A stretch of DNA of 64,000 nt from Duganella sp. BJB476 (GCF_003416895.1 NZ_QVIO01000011.1:62585-126584); one strand, 5' to 3'; positions 1 through 8,619 are shown, counted from the first letter of the stretch. Notes: a model not told the origin generated them from the sequence alone. Translations and numbers: made by a program.

Positions 1-395
1 AGATCAAGCAGCCGGCGTGGCCGGACCAGGCCAGCCGCGTGGTGGCGGTGCAGCAGCGCATGCAGGCGGTTGATCACGCCTTCCTGCACGCGATACCGTT
101 GGACGGCAAGTCCTGCGTGCTGCGCGGCCTGCAGCCGTCGGAAGACCGCGTGGCGCTGGATGCGTGGGGCAAGAGGCTCAGTCGCCTGCAGGAAGTGATC
201 GCCACCATGGGCTGCAACCTGGCCTGGGACCAGTTGCGCGCCGCAGGCCGCTCAGGCGCCGCCGGTGCGGATGAACTGATCGCCCACGGCCACGACGACG
301 GCTGGCGCCAGCCCATGCTGGACGCCGCCATCGCGATGACCAAGCTGACGCAATCCCAATGGCAGGCCAGCAAAGCATGGCTGGCTAGTGCCTGA
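1..395 (+). CDS. DUF2252-like protein, C-terminal part (gene begins before the window)
   Basis: The reading frame is open from the first bases of the window and ends in TGA at 393-395, so only about 130 C-terminal residues are present. A GTG at 39 could be read as a start, but the frame continues upstream and nothing resembles a ribosome binding site there, so I treat it as the 3' end of a longer gene. The segment around VLRGLQPSEDR resembles the C-terminal region of DUF2252 proteins, a family related to protein/aminoglycoside-kinase-like folds whose function is not settled. The gene is convergent with the bufferin operon, with no gap between the two ends. The family call rests on memory of one motif and is tentative. 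Confidence 0.55.
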   Translation, partial: IKQPAWPDQASRVVAVQQRMQAVDHAFLHAIPLDGKSCVLRGLQPSEDRVALDAWGKRLSRLQEVIATMGCNLAWDQLRAAGRSGAAGADELIAHGHDDGWRQPMLDAAIAMTKLTQSQWQASKAWLASA

Positions 396-1154
396 CTAAT
401 GCCTGACCAGCACGCCCTGCGCCAGCCAATGCTGCAGATAGCCAGCCAGCGCCAGCATCGCCTCCTCGCCGGCCGCCGCGCACACCTCGCCGAAACTCGC
501 CCCTTCGGCGATGCGGTACAGGGCTTGCGCCTCCGCCGCCGCCAGCGAACGGAAATGCGGCTGCTCGCCCTGGCGCCACACCAGCCAATGCGTCGCGTTG
601 GCGGATTGCTCCACCTCCGGCGGCTCGGCATCGGCGGCCAGCGCCTGCCACAGGGCGACGGCGTTCCAGTGCATCTCCAGCAGATGCACCGATGGATGCA
701 GGCCGAATTGCAGATCGCCCCATTCCTCGGGCGGTATCGCCGCCATGTCGACGGCGGCCAGCGGCGCGACGTCCCGCGCATCGAAGGCCAGGCCCAGCGT
801 CCATTCCAGTCCCGCCAGTTCGGCGATGAAGGGATAGTCCGGCAGCGCCGTCTCCGCATGCGCGGCCAGGCCGGCGCCGAACCAGCGCAGGTTGGCATGC
901 TGCGAAGGATGCGCTGCGAGATAGCTGTTGGCCAGCTCGGCGAACATGTCGTCGCCGACGAAGGTCCAGGTCTTGTCATAGGCTTCGCACAGCGCCTGCC
1001 GCAAGCGGCTGCGATAGGCGCGGTGGTAGATCGCCAGCCGCGATCCGGCACTCAGCCCGTACTGCTCACGCACGGCGGCGTGGATGGCGCCGGGCGCTTC
1101 GTCCGTCAGGATGTAGCGCTGGAAGTCCAGCTGCAAACGTTCGAGCGGGTTCAT
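396..1154 (-). CDS. bufC: BufC/HvfC-type partner protein of the bufferin MNIO enzyme (DUF2063 family)
   Basis: 252 residues. The N-terminal half (about 5-100) has the pattern of the DUF2063 / HvfC-BufC N-terminal domain (LQLDFQRYIL, RLAIYHRAYRSRL, then an FVGDDMF region). In bufferin and methanobactin pathways this protein is the partner of the DUF692 iron oxidase and helps it bind the precursor peptide. The start codon lies inside the last codons of bufB (4-bp ATGA overlap at 1151-1154), so the two are translationally coupled. It is the last gene of a three-gene minus-strand operon bufA2-bufB-bufC. Its stop abuts the end of the convergent DUF2252-like gene. No key feature appears missing. 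The DNA-binding annotation sometimes given to this family has no support here. Confidence 0.85.
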   Translation of the reverse strand: MNPLERLQLDFQRYILTDEAPGAIHAAVREQYGLSAGSRLAIYHRAYRSRLRQALCEAYDKTWTFVGDDMFAELANSYLAAHPSQHANLRWFGAGLAAHAETALPDYPFIAELAGLEWTLGLAFDARDVAPLAAVDMAAIPPEEWGDLQFGLHPSVHLLEMHWNAVALWQALAADAEPPEVEQSANATHWLVWRQGEQPHFRSLAAAEAQALYRIAEGASFGEVCAAAGEEAMLALAGYLQHWLAQGVLVRH

Positions 1155-1981
1155 GCCGCCTCCGCGAAGGCGCGCGCGCGCCGCAGCTCCGCCGACAGCT
1201 CGGACAGCGGCGGAATATTATCGTCGCGCTCTATCATCGTCGCCACCTTGCCGAAGCGGCGCAAGGCCTGCGCGTACAAGGCCCACACGGGATCGGCCAC
1301 CGCCTGGTCATGGGTGTCGATGATGCAGCCTTCCTGCACGCTGTGGCCGGCCAGGTGGATCTGCTGGACACGATGCGCGGGCAGCGCGTCCAGGTAGCTA
1401 ATCGGATTGAAACCGTGATTGACGCAGCTGACGTAGACGTTGTTCACGTCCAGCAGTATCAGGCTGTCGGACTCCTCGGCCACGGCGGCGACGAAGTCCC
1501 ATTCCTGGAAAGTGTCCGACTCAAAGGACAGGTAGCTCGACACATTCTCCAGCAACAGCGGGCGTTCCAGGTAATCCTGCACGCGCCGCACATTGCGCAC
1601 CACGGTGGACACGGCCTCCTCGGTGTACGGCAGCGGGAACAGGTCGTGCATATTGGCGCCGTGCGTGCCGGTCCAGCACAGGTGGTCCGACACCCACAAC
1701 GGCTCCACGCGCCGCATCAGCGCCTTCAGCTCGCGCAGGTAGTCTTCGGACGGACCTTGCGGCGTGCCGATCGACATCGACACGCCATGCATCACCACCG
1801 GATAGTCGCGGCGTATGCGGTCCAGCATCGCCAGCGGCTTGCCGCCGGGGACCATGTAATTCTCGGACAGAATCTCGAACCAGTCGACGCCCGATTCTGC
1901 GGGCGGCGTGGCGATGATGTCGTTGTAGTGCGCGGGGCGCAGGCCAAGGCCGAACCCTGGCGACGGTAGTGTGGGTGTCAT
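1151..1981 (-). CDS. bufB: BufB, DUF692 multinuclear non-heme iron oxidase (MNIO)
   Basis: 276 residues, full length for the DUF692 (MbnB/HvfB/BufB) family, which adopts a TIM-barrel fold and carries two or three iron ions. The candidate metal ligands are all visible: H65 in VMHGVSMSIG, D99/H100 in VSDHLCW, E145 in LLENVSSY, D178/N180 in LLDVNNVYVS, H209 and H213 in HLAGH, D222/H224 in DTHD and E251 in MIERDDN. Bufferin-type enzymes of this family oxidise cysteines of the BufA precursor, giving thiooxazole-type copper-chelating groups. It lies 40 bp downstream of bufA2 and overlaps bufC by 4 bp. No strong Shine-Dalgarno precedes the ATG, so expression may depend on coupling within the operon. 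Substrate identity follows from the adjacent Cys-rich precursor. Confidence 0.93.
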   Translation of the reverse strand: MTPTLPSPGFGLGLRPAHYNDIIATPPAESGVDWFEILSENYMVPGGKPLAMLDRIRRDYPVVMHGVSMSIGTPQGPSEDYLRELKALMRRVEPLWVSDHLCWTGTHGANMHDLFPLPYTEEAVSTVVRNVRRVQDYLERPLLLENVSSYLSFESDTFQEWDFVAAVAEESDSLILLDVNNVYVSCVNHGFNPISYLDALPAHRVQQIHLAGHSVQEGCIIDTHDQAVADPVWALYAQALRRFGKVATMIERDDNIPPLSELSAELRRARAFAEAA

Positions 1982-2021
1982 GTTTTGGGAAGCGCCGGCG
2001 GTGCCGGCGCTGCATCGTTGA

Positions 2022-2288
2022 TTACTTGTCCAGGTCGACGATCTTGCCCTTCTTGGCGAAGCAGGCGCCGGCCTTGGTGGCCAGGAAGCCGTGGCCCTTG
2101 CAGGAGTTCTGGCCCTTGCAGGCGTTTTCCGCGGTGGCGCAATCGCTGGTGCCCTTGCAGCTGTTGATGCCGGCGCAGTGCACGGTATCGTCGGCGCTGA
2201 TGGTGGTGGTGGCGGCGATGGCCGATGCCGACATGGCCATGGTTGCGACGGTTGCTGCCATTGCTGCGATACGAGTGATGTGGTTCAT
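2022..2288 (-). CDS. bufA2: BufA2-type periplasmic bufferin precursor (copper-chelating RiPP)
   Basis: 88 residues from the ATG at 2288, which follows a TGGAGA ribosome binding site. A longer frame from 2327 exists but would put hydrophilic residues before the signal peptide, so I chose the inner start. Residues 1 to about 26 form a Sec signal peptide (hydrophobic core, AxA-like ASAIAA end). The mature part carries six cysteines (C38, C44, C50, C57, C63, C76) in repeated C-x-G / N-x-C-K-G blocks typical of BufA2 precursors. In characterised bufferins the cysteines are modified in the cytoplasm by the MNIO enzyme, and the exported peptide binds excess copper in the periplasm. It is the first gene of the bufA2-bufB-bufC operon. 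No copper-responsive operator is obvious upstream. Confidence 0.9.
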   Translation of the reverse strand: MNHITRIAAMAATVATMAMSASAIAATTTISADDTVHCAGINSCKGTSDCATAENACKGQNSCKGHGFLATKAGACFAKKGKIVDLDK

Positions 2289-2384
2289 GTGATTCTCCAA
2301 AAAAGGTCGGTTAGGTTGGTGCTGCATGACTCTGTCGCGGCCACTTCCCGATTACTTACACAATTTTGAAAAATATTTTGTATT

Positions 2385-2398
2385 TTGACTTGTATCAA
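2385..2398 (+). promoter_or_regulatory. FNR/Anr-type box upstream of ompW
   Basis: The site reads TTGAC-N4-ATCAA, nine of ten positions of the FNR consensus TTGAT-N4-ATCAA. Its centre (about 2391.5) would be 41.5 bp before a start near 2433. A plausible -10 hexamer TAGACT sits at 2421-2426, matching the class II FNR-activated geometry. ompW is FNR-controlled in E. coli. The site lies in the 175-bp divergent region between bufA2 and ompW. Confidence 0.6.
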
Positions 2399-2463
2399 AG
2401 TTTTTACTGCGCTGCATCAATAGACTTAATCACGTTACTCAACGACAAAAAAGAGGAAGTGAA

Positions 2464-3078
2464 ATGAGCAAGTCCTTGGCAGCAGCAGTATTGGCCACCC
2501 TGAGCCTGATGGCAGGCAGCAGCGCGATGGCGGAAGAAACCCCATGGCTGGTGCGCGTGCGCGCCGTGCACCTGGATCCGGCCGACAAGTCCGATCCTGT
2601 CGGCGGCGCCGGCGCATCCGACCGCCTGACCGTCAGCAGCAAGACCATCCCTGAATTCGACGTCTCCTACTTCTTCACGCCCAACCTGGCGGCGGAACTG
2701 GTGCTGACCTATCCGCAAAAGCATGACGTGGCGCTGGACGGCAACAACATCGGCACCTTCAAGCACCTGCCGCCCACGCTGCTGCTGCAGTATCACTTCG
2801 TGCTCGACGCACCGCTCAAGCCTTACCTGGGTGCGGGCGTGAACTACACCACCATGTCCAAGGTGGATCTGCTGGGCGGCAAGGGCGGCCTGGAACATGA
2901 CAGCTTCGGCCTGGCGCTGCAAGCGGGTGTGGACTACGCCATCGATAAAAAATGGTCGCTCAACTTCGACGTGAAGAAAGTGCAGATCCGCAGCGACGTC
3001 TCCATCAGCGGCGCCAAGGTCAGCCGCGTGAAGGTCGATCCGCTGATGGTCGGCGTCGGCGTCGGCTACAGGTTCTAA
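2464..3078 (+). CDS. ompW: OmpW family outer-membrane beta-barrel protein
   Basis: 204 residues, the usual OmpW length. Residues 1-23 are a signal peptide ending in SAMA. The mature protein has the OmpW pattern: a charged N-terminal strand starting PWLVRVRAVHL, an FTPNLAAEL strand, HLPPTLLLQYHF, PYLGAGVNYT, and a C-terminal strand ending in YRF with the terminal Phe used by the BAM machinery. OmpW forms a narrow eight-stranded barrel with a hydrophobic lateral exit, thought to pass small hydrophobic molecules. GAGGAAG 5-11 bases before the ATG is a good ribosome binding site. The gene is preceded by an FNR-like box and ends 1 bp before the convergent lysR stop. Low-oxygen induction is therefore likely but inferred. 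Confidence 0.92.
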   Translation: MSKSLAAAVLATLSLMAGSSAMAEETPWLVRVRAVHLDPADKSDPVGGAGASDRLTVSSKTIPEFDVSYFFTPNLAAELVLTYPQKHDVALDGNNIGTFKHLPPTLLLQYHFVLDAPLKPYLGAGVNYTTMSKVDLLGGKGGLEHDSFGLALQAGVDYAIDKKWSLNFDVKKVQIRSDVSISGAKVSRVKVDPLMVGVGVGYRF

Positions 3079-3079
3079 G

Positions 3080-4003
3080 TCATAACGCCGAGTAGCGCTT
3101 CGCCAGCCCGCGCTGGCGGAACGACTCGGTGACGAAATCGACAAAGGCCCGCGTCTTCGCGGGCATCAGCTTCTGGCTGGTGAAGTACAGCGAGATCGGG
3201 CCGGCGTCCTCATACCAATCCGGCAGCAGGCGTTTCAGCGCGCCACTCTCCAGATGTTCCACCACATCGGCCACCACCAGCGTGGCCACACCCATGCCCT
3301 GCAAGGCCGCGCTGCAGATCGCATCGGGATCGTTGATGAACACGCGCGGTCGCAGTTGCGCCGCCACTTCCTCGCCCAGGCGATTGCGCATCTTGCGCAC
3401 CTTGACCTTGCCCGTTTCCGGCGAGCGCATCGCGATCGCATCGAAGGCCGCCAGGTCGGCCGGCGTGGCGGGCCGCTTGCGCCCCTTCAGGTAGGACGGC
3501 GCGGCCACCATGATCATATGCGCGGGCACCAGCTCACGCGCCACCACGCCCGGCGTCAGCTCGAAGCCGCCGCCTATCGCCGCATCGTAGCCGCCGGCGA
3601 TCAGGTCCACCGGACGGTTGTCGAAGCTCAGGTCCAGCGTTACGCCCGGATAGCGCGCCAGGAAGGCCGGCATCAGCGGCAGCACCTGCTCGCGCCCGAA
3701 GCGCGGCGCCACGCTCAACTTCAGCACGCCGGCCGGCTCGCCCGCCTTGGCCGTCACCTCGGCGATGGCGCCCTGGATGCTGTCCAGCCCCGCGCCCACC
3801 GAATGCAGGAAGCGTTCGCCCGCCTCGGTCAGCGTCAGGCCCCGTGTGCTGCGCTGGAACAGGCGCACGCCCAGGTTGCGCTCCAGCTGCGCCACGTTGC
3901 GGCTGACCGCCGCCGGCGTCAACGCCAGGCGCCGCGCCGCGGCGGAAAAACTGGCCGATTCCGCGCTGCGCACAAACGATTCGAGATTGGACAGGGTTTC
4001 CAT
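3080..4003 (-). CDS. LysR-family transcriptional regulator
   Basis: 307 residues, typical LysR length. The N-terminal winged helix-turn-helix spans about residues 1-60 (SFSAAARRLALTPAAVSRNVAQLE is the recognition region, followed by LGVRLFQRSTRGLTLTEAG). Residues about 90-300 are the periplasmic-binding-protein-like effector domain. The gene is transcribed divergently from the F420-reductase-like gene at 4118, the classic arrangement for a LysR protein controlling its neighbour, and an inverted repeat lies between them. The effector cannot be told from sequence. It could be an electrophile or quinone sensor, given the redox-type target, but that is a guess. Confidence 0.9.
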   Translation of the reverse strand: METLSNLESFVRSAESASFSAAARRLALTPAAVSRNVAQLERNLGVRLFQRSTRGLTLTEAGERFLHSVGAGLDSIQGAIAEVTAKAGEPAGVLKLSVAPRFGREQVLPLMPAFLARYPGVTLDLSFDNRPVDLIAGGYDAAIGGGFELTPGVVARELVPAHMIMVAAPSYLKGRKRPATPADLAAFDAIAMRSPETGKVKVRKMRNRLGEEVAAQLRPRVFINDPDAICSAALQGMGVATLVVADVVEHLESGALKRLLPDWYEDAGPISLYFTSQKLMPAKTRAFVDFVTESFRQRGLAKRYSAL

Positions 4004-4011
4004 TTTTTAGC

Positions 4012-4030
4012 CTTCAACCTTTGCTTGAAG
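4012..4030. promoter_or_regulatory. Candidate LysR operator (inverted repeat)
   Basis: CTTCAA at 4012-4017 and TTGAAG at 4025-4030 form a perfect 6-bp dyad with a 7-bp spacer. It lies just upstream of the lysR start, in the 114-bp divergent region shared with the oxidoreductase gene. The dyad is in the right place for a LysR site, but the spacing is not the canonical T-N11-A, so the call is tentative. Confidence 0.35.
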
Positions 4031-4117
4031 ATGATGTTACTCACCTGATACTACCGCTATCGAGTCAGCGTGACCATACTTGGTTCATCCCAACCACATC
4101 GAAAAGTGAGCTAGATC

Positions 4118-4717
4118 ATGAACATCTCCATCATCGGCGCAGGCGCCATCGGTACCGCCATCGCCCGCCTGCTGTCCCGCGCCGGCATCGCCGCCTCCAT
4201 CGCCAACAGCCGCGGCCCCGAATCGCTGGCCGCGCTGACGGCGGAACTGGGCCCGCACATCAAGGCCGTCAGCGTCGAGGAAGCGGCCAAGGCGGACCTG
4301 GTCTTCATCGCCGTGCAGTGGGGCCGCCTGGCCGACGCGGTGCGCAAGCTGCCCGCCTGGAACGGCCGCATCGTCATCGACGCCAACAACGCCATCGAAG
4401 CGCCGTCGTTCACGGCGGTCGACCTGGGCGGCCGCGCTTCGAGCGCCGTGGTTGCCGGGCTGCTGCCGGGCGCACGCGTGGTCAAGGCCTTCAATCACCT
4501 GGTCGCCGCGCTGCTGGCATCCGATCCGCAAGCCGAGGGCGGACGCCGCGTGCTGTTCTACTCGGGCGACGATGCGGATGCCAAGAAAACCGTCGGCCAG
4601 TTGATCGAACAACTGGGCTTTGCCGGCATCGACCTGGGGACGCTGGACGGCGGCGGCAGGCTGGCGCAATTCCCCGGCGGCCCGCTGCCTGTACTGAACC
4701 TGGTGCGCTACGCTTAA
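4118..4717 (+). CDS. NADP-binding oxidoreductase, F420-dependent reductase-like (NPD family)
   Basis: 199 residues. It opens with the Rossmann motif GAGAIGTAIA (residues 7-16), followed by IANSRGPESL and the segment FIAVQWGRLADAV. That layout is typical of the short proteins related to NADPH:F420 oxidoreductases and the N-terminal domain of ferric-reductase-like STEAP proteins. In non-F420 bacteria such proteins are NADP-binding oxidoreductases of unknown substrate. It is full length and divergent from a LysR regulator. The ATG at 4118 is chosen because the Rossmann strand begins directly after it; the longer alternative frame from 4021 reads through unrelated sequence. Confidence 0.82.
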   Translation: MNISIIGAGAIGTAIARLLSRAGIAASIANSRGPESLAALTAELGPHIKAVSVEEAAKADLVFIAVQWGRLADAVRKLPAWNGRIVIDANNAIEAPSFTAVDLGGRASSAVVAGLLPGARVVKAFNHLVAALLASDPQAEGGRRVLFYSGDDADAKKTVGQLIEQLGFAGIDLGTLDGGGRLAQFPGGPLPVLNLVRYA

Positions 4718-4837
4718 TCTGTAGCCAACGTTGCGGCATCGCGACAGACCGACCATTAAAGTGACACGAACGGGTAATCTAGGGACAATCAAGTTTCCAG
4801 ACTGCCCGTTTTCGCTTTCCCCGGAAGGAATACCGCC

Positions 4838-6421
4838 ATGTCGTTCGACCACGTAAAAATCGGCACCCGCCTCGGTTTCGGCTTCGCCATCGTCCTGGCG
4901 TTGCTGGTCGCCGTCATCGTGCTGGGGCTGAGCTCCATGACCCGCATCGGCAGCCGCACGCACGACATCATCGACGACAAGAACGTCAAGATGGAGGCGG
5001 CCAACCGCATGGTGGACAACGTGCGCAACATCACGCTGTCGCTGACGAATATCGTGGTGGTGCCCAGCACGGCGGAAGTGAACGCCGAGCTGGAAAAGAT
5101 CGGCGAATCGCGCAAGAAGTACGGCGCGGCCAAGAAGATCCTCAGCGAACATATCACCGACGACAAGGAAAAAGCCATGCTGGCCACGCTGGATGGCCTG
5201 CTGAAGGAAGGCGCGGCCAAGAACAACAAGGTGATCGAACTGCGCAAGGAAGGCGAGATCCAGGACGCCACCGCCTACCTCACGCAAACCGCCGCACCCA
5301 GCCTGAAAGGCGTGTTGAAAGCGCTCGACGACATCCTCGTCTACGAAACCGCGCAGGCCAAACAAGCCGGCGAGGAAGTCGAAGCCGTGCTGCGCACCGC
5401 GCAGATGGTGCAGGTGGGCCTGGGCGCGCTGGCGATGGCGCTGGGCTGCGGCGTGGCCTGGTTCATCACGCGCTCGATCACGGTGCCGCTGAACGCCGCG
5501 GTCGACGTGGCGGAGACGGTGGCCTCGGGCGACCTGTCGTCCCACATCCGGACCGGCGCCACCGATGAAACGGGCCGCCTGCTCAGCGCCCTCAAGTCGA
5601 TGAACGACAGCCTGCTGCAGGTGGTCGGCCAGGTGCGGCAAGGGACCGATACCATCGCCACCGCATCGAATGAAATCGCCGCCGGCAACCTGGACCTGTC
5701 CTCGCGCACCGAGGAACAAGCCAGCTCGCTGGAGGAAACCGCATCGTCGATGGAGCAGCTGACCAGCACCGTCAAGCAGAACGCCGACAACGCGCGCCAG
5801 GCCAACACGCTGGCGCGCAGCGCGTCGGAGGTGGCGACCAAGGGCGGCGCCATCGTCGCGCAGGTGGTGGACACCATGGGCAACATCAACAGCTCCTCGC
5901 GCAAGATCGTCGACATCATCGCCGTCATCGACGGCATCGCCTTCCAGACCAACATCCTGGCGCTCAACGCCGCCGTCGAAGCGGCGCGCGCCGGCGAGCA
6001 GGGACGCGGGTTCGCGGTGGTGGCGTCGGAAGTGCGCAACCTGGCGCAGCGCAGCGCGGCGGCGGCCAAGGAAATCAAGGAGCTGATTTCGGCCTCGGTG
6101 GCCAACGTCGACGACGGCTCGCGGCTGGTCGGCGAAGCGGGGCAGACCATGGGCGACATCGTCGACAGCATCCAGCGCGTGACCGACATCATGGGCGAGA
6201 TCACCTCGGCCAGCCAGGAGCAGACCATGGGCATCGAGCAGATCAACATGGCCATCACGCAGATGGACGAGGTGACGCAGCAGAACGCCGCGCTGGTGGA
6301 ACAGGCGGCGGCCGCGTCGCAGAGCATGCAGGAGCAGGCGGCGGCGCTGGCCTCGGTGGTGGGCTTCTTCAAAACCGGGGCGGCGCCGGGGACCGCTATA
6401 ATGGTGCGCACCCACCACTAA
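4838..6421 (+). CDS. Methyl-accepting chemotaxis protein, four-helix-bundle sensor type
   Basis: 527 residues. A transmembrane helix at about 11-33 is followed by a periplasmic four-helix-bundle-type sensor (about 35-187), a second transmembrane helix (about 190-212), a HAMP domain (about 213-265) and a cytoplasmic signalling domain. The signalling hairpin tip, with EAARAGEQGRGFAVVASEVR, starts near residue 380 and is the CheA/CheW contact region. Methylation helices flank it. The C-terminus lacks the NWETF-type CheR tether. A small lipoprotein gene follows 14 bp downstream and may share its transcript. The ligand cannot be predicted. The signalling domain is closely similar to that of the chemoreceptor at 6874-8472. 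Confidence 0.95.
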   Translation: MSFDHVKIGTRLGFGFAIVLALLVAVIVLGLSSMTRIGSRTHDIIDDKNVKMEAANRMVDNVRNITLSLTNIVVVPSTAEVNAELEKIGESRKKYGAAKKILSEHITDDKEKAMLATLDGLLKEGAAKNNKVIELRKEGEIQDATAYLTQTAAPSLKGVLKALDDILVYETAQAKQAGEEVEAVLRTAQMVQVGLGALAMALGCGVAWFITRSITVPLNAAVDVAETVASGDLSSHIRTGATDETGRLLSALKSMNDSLLQVVGQVRQGTDTIATASNEIAAGNLDLSSRTEEQASSLEETASSMEQLTSTVKQNADNARQANTLARSASEVATKGGAIVAQVVDTMGNINSSSRKIVDIIAVIDGIAFQTNILALNAAVEAARAGEQGRGFAVVASEVRNLAQRSAAAAKEIKELISASVANVDDGSRLVGEAGQTMGDIVDSIQRVTDIMGEITSASQEQTMGIEQINMAITQMDEVTQQNAALVEQAAAASQSMQEQAAALASVVGFFKTGAAPGTAIMVRTHH

Positions 6422-6435
6422 CGGAAGCCCGGCCC

Positions 6436-6873
6436 ATGCGCAAGATCCTGATCGTCCTGACCGCCCTGATGCTGACCGCATGCGTCGACGACACGGCCTC
6501 GTACTACGCGGACGGCAGCACCGGCAACCACGCCTTGACGCTGCACCGCGCGCAGAAGCACTTCTGGAGCAGCGAAAGCAGCGTGGAGCTGATCATGCAG
6601 CGCCTGCCCGAGTGCCTGCGGCGTATCGAGTTGACCGACATGCCGGCCGACGATGTGGAGATTGAACTGCTGTCCGGCGGCGACAACGTCTGGACGCTGC
6701 GCGCCGGCAAGGAGATGTGGCAGGTTGAAACCCAGAGCTGCACCCAGTACCCCGACGTCAAAGGCGACGGCGGCGAATTGATCGGGGTGTTCCGGGTGGA
6801 CGGCAAGAAGCTGGTGTTCGAAGCCGCCGTGCTTGAACCGGTCGGTTCCGACGCCACCGCGCCCGTCAAATAA
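6436..6873 (+). CDS. Small lipoprotein of unknown function
   Basis: 145 residues. The N-terminus MRKILIVLTALMLTAC is a lipoprotein signal peptide with lipobox LTAC, so C16 should be acylated; the following VDD would favour inner-membrane retention only if an Asp were at +2, and +2 here is Val, so outer-membrane sorting is more likely. The mature part has two further cysteines and no motif I recognise. It begins 14 bp after the chemoreceptor stop, so it is probably co-transcribed. Its stop codon directly abuts the stop of the convergent second chemoreceptor with zero intervening bases. Function unknown; a role with the chemoreceptor is only suggested by position. Confidence 0.75.
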   Translation: MRKILIVLTALMLTACVDDTASYYADGSTGNHALTLHRAQKHFWSSESSVELIMQRLPECLRRIELTDMPADDVEIELLSGGDNVWTLRAGKEMWQVETQSCTQYPDVKGDGGELIGVFRVDGKKLVFEAAVLEPVGSDATAPVK

Positions 6874-8472
6874 TCAGCGCAAGGCCAGGCGGCTCGCCGG
6901 GCGCTTGCCACTGGCGCCCTGGTCGCCGCTCAGCTTGAACCGGCTGACCAGCTCGGCCAGCAAGCCGGCCTGATCCTGCATGCTGCTGGCTGCGGCCGCA
7001 GCCTCCTCCACCAGCGCGGCGTTCTGCTGCGTCACCGAATCCATCTCCGTGATCGCCATGTTGACGTGGCCGATGCCCGTGCTCTGCTCGCTCGACGCCT
7101 CGGTGATCGCCGACATGATCTGCGTCACCCGCGACACGCTGGCCACCACCTGATCCATCGTCGTGCCGGCTTCCGCCACCAGCACGCTGCCGGCGTTGAT
7201 GCTTTCCACCGAAGCGTTGATCAGCTCCTTGATCTCCTTGGCCGCGCCGGCCGAGCGCTGCGCCAGGTTGCGCACCTCGGACGCCACCACCGCGAAGCCG
7301 CGTCCCTGCTCGCCCGCGCGCGCCGCCTCCACCGCTGCGTTCAGCGCCAGGATGTTGGTCTGGAAGGCGATGCCGTCGATCACGCTGATGATGTCGACGA
7401 TGCGCGTGGCCGAGGCATTGATGGTGTCCATGGTCTGCACCACTTTCGACACCACATGCCCGCCCTTCTCCGCCACCGACGACGCCGACAGCACCAGCTG
7501 GTTGGCCTGCACCGCGTTGTCGGCGTTCTGGTTCACGGTCGAGGTCAGTTCCTCCATCGAGGCGGCCGTCTCCTCCAGCGAGCTGGCCTGCGATTCGGTG
7601 CGCGCCGACAAATCCATATTGCCCGAGGCGATCTCGCCGGACGCGGTGGCGATGGTGTCGGCGCTGCGGCGGATTTCGCCGATGGTGTCGGCCAGCCGCG
7701 CCTGCATCGACTTCATGCCGTACAAGATGCTGGCGCGGTCCGAGTCATGCGTCTTGATGCTGGCGCTGAGGTCGCCGCCGGCGATCTGCTGGGCGATTTC
7801 GCTGACGTATTCGGGATCGCCGCCGATGGTGTGGCGCAAGCTCTTGTTGACCATGCTGACGATGGCCCACAGCACCAGGCACACCAGCGCCAGCACGCCG
7901 GCCGACTTGTACAGCGACTGGTAGAAGGCGGTGTCTATATCGTCGATGTAGGCGCCGGTGACCAGGTCCCAGTCCCACTGCGCGAAGTGCACCACGCGGC
8001 TCATCTTCGGCACCGGGTCCTTGGTGTTCGGCCGGGTCCAGGAATAGCGCACAAAGCCGCCCCCCTCCGGTTTGGCGCCTGCTGCGGCAATGTCGCGGTA
8101 CAGATAGACGCCGTTGGGGTCCTTGAAATCGGCCATGTCCTTGCCGTTGTTTTCCACCTTGAAGGGATTCATCAACGAACGGGTGCCCTGGGTGATGGTG
8201 ATGTAGCCATCCTTGCCGAAGCGCAGGCCGGCGATCACGGCCATCGCCTGTTTCTGCGCGTCTTCCTTGCTCAGGGCGCCGGAGGTGGCCTTTTCGCCGT
8301 ACAGCTTGAGAATGCTCATGCCGGCGTCGTCCAGGTTCATCAGGTCGATCTGGCGTTCCTCGATGCGCACGTCGCGCATCTGCATGGTCTGGTACAGGAA
8401 GATGGCGGTGATGCACAGCAGGCTGCAAATCAACGGTACCCAGAGCTTCTGTTGGAAGGACAACTTATTCAT
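6874..8472 (-). CDS. Methyl-accepting chemotaxis protein with single-Cache sensor
   Basis: 532 residues. A transmembrane helix at about 10-28 is followed by a periplasmic domain (about 32-183) with the sCache_2 pattern FGKDGYITI, PFKVENNGKDMADFKDPNG and YIDDIDTAF. A second transmembrane helix spans about 188-210, followed by HAMP and the standard signalling hairpin with EAARAGEQGRGFAVVASEVR. sCache_2 domains usually bind small carboxylates such as lactate or pyruvate. The preserved DPNG and WDW segments fit that class, but the ligand is not provable. It is convergent with the lipoprotein gene with no gap. It and the other receptor share an almost identical cytoplasmic core but have unrelated sensors. 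Confidence 0.95.
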   Translation of the reverse strand: MNKLSFQQKLWVPLICSLLCITAIFLYQTMQMRDVRIEERQIDLMNLDDAGMSILKLYGEKATSGALSKEDAQKQAMAVIAGLRFGKDGYITITQGTRSLMNPFKVENNGKDMADFKDPNGVYLYRDIAAAGAKPEGGGFVRYSWTRPNTKDPVPKMSRVVHFAQWDWDLVTGAYIDDIDTAFYQSLYKSAGVLALVCLVLWAIVSMVNKSLRHTIGGDPEYVSEIAQQIAGGDLSASIKTHDSDRASILYGMKSMQARLADTIGEIRRSADTIATASGEIASGNMDLSARTESQASSLEETAASMEELTSTVNQNADNAVQANQLVLSASSVAEKGGHVVSKVVQTMDTINASATRIVDIISVIDGIAFQTNILALNAAVEAARAGEQGRGFAVVASEVRNLAQRSAGAAKEIKELINASVESINAGSVLVAEAGTTMDQVVASVSRVTQIMSAITEASSEQSTGIGHVNMAITEMDSVTQQNAALVEEAAAAASSMQDQAGLLAELVSRFKLSGDQGASGKRPASRLALR

Positions 8473-8619
8473 GGTACAGGGTCTCCGTATTGTCTTGTGG
8501 AAACCAGAATACCCGAATTGTCTCGGACAAATGTCGCTTATTTACAAATTTGGCATCAATAAAACACAACGGGCGCCGCGATCTGCATCGTGGCGCCCGC
8601 AGGGAAAAACTGTACCGAT

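Noticed and set aside
4085..6481. Minus-strand open frame of 798 codons opposite the first chemoreceptor
   Set aside because: Arises from the third-position GC bias of the chemoreceptor gene; no motif or start signal.
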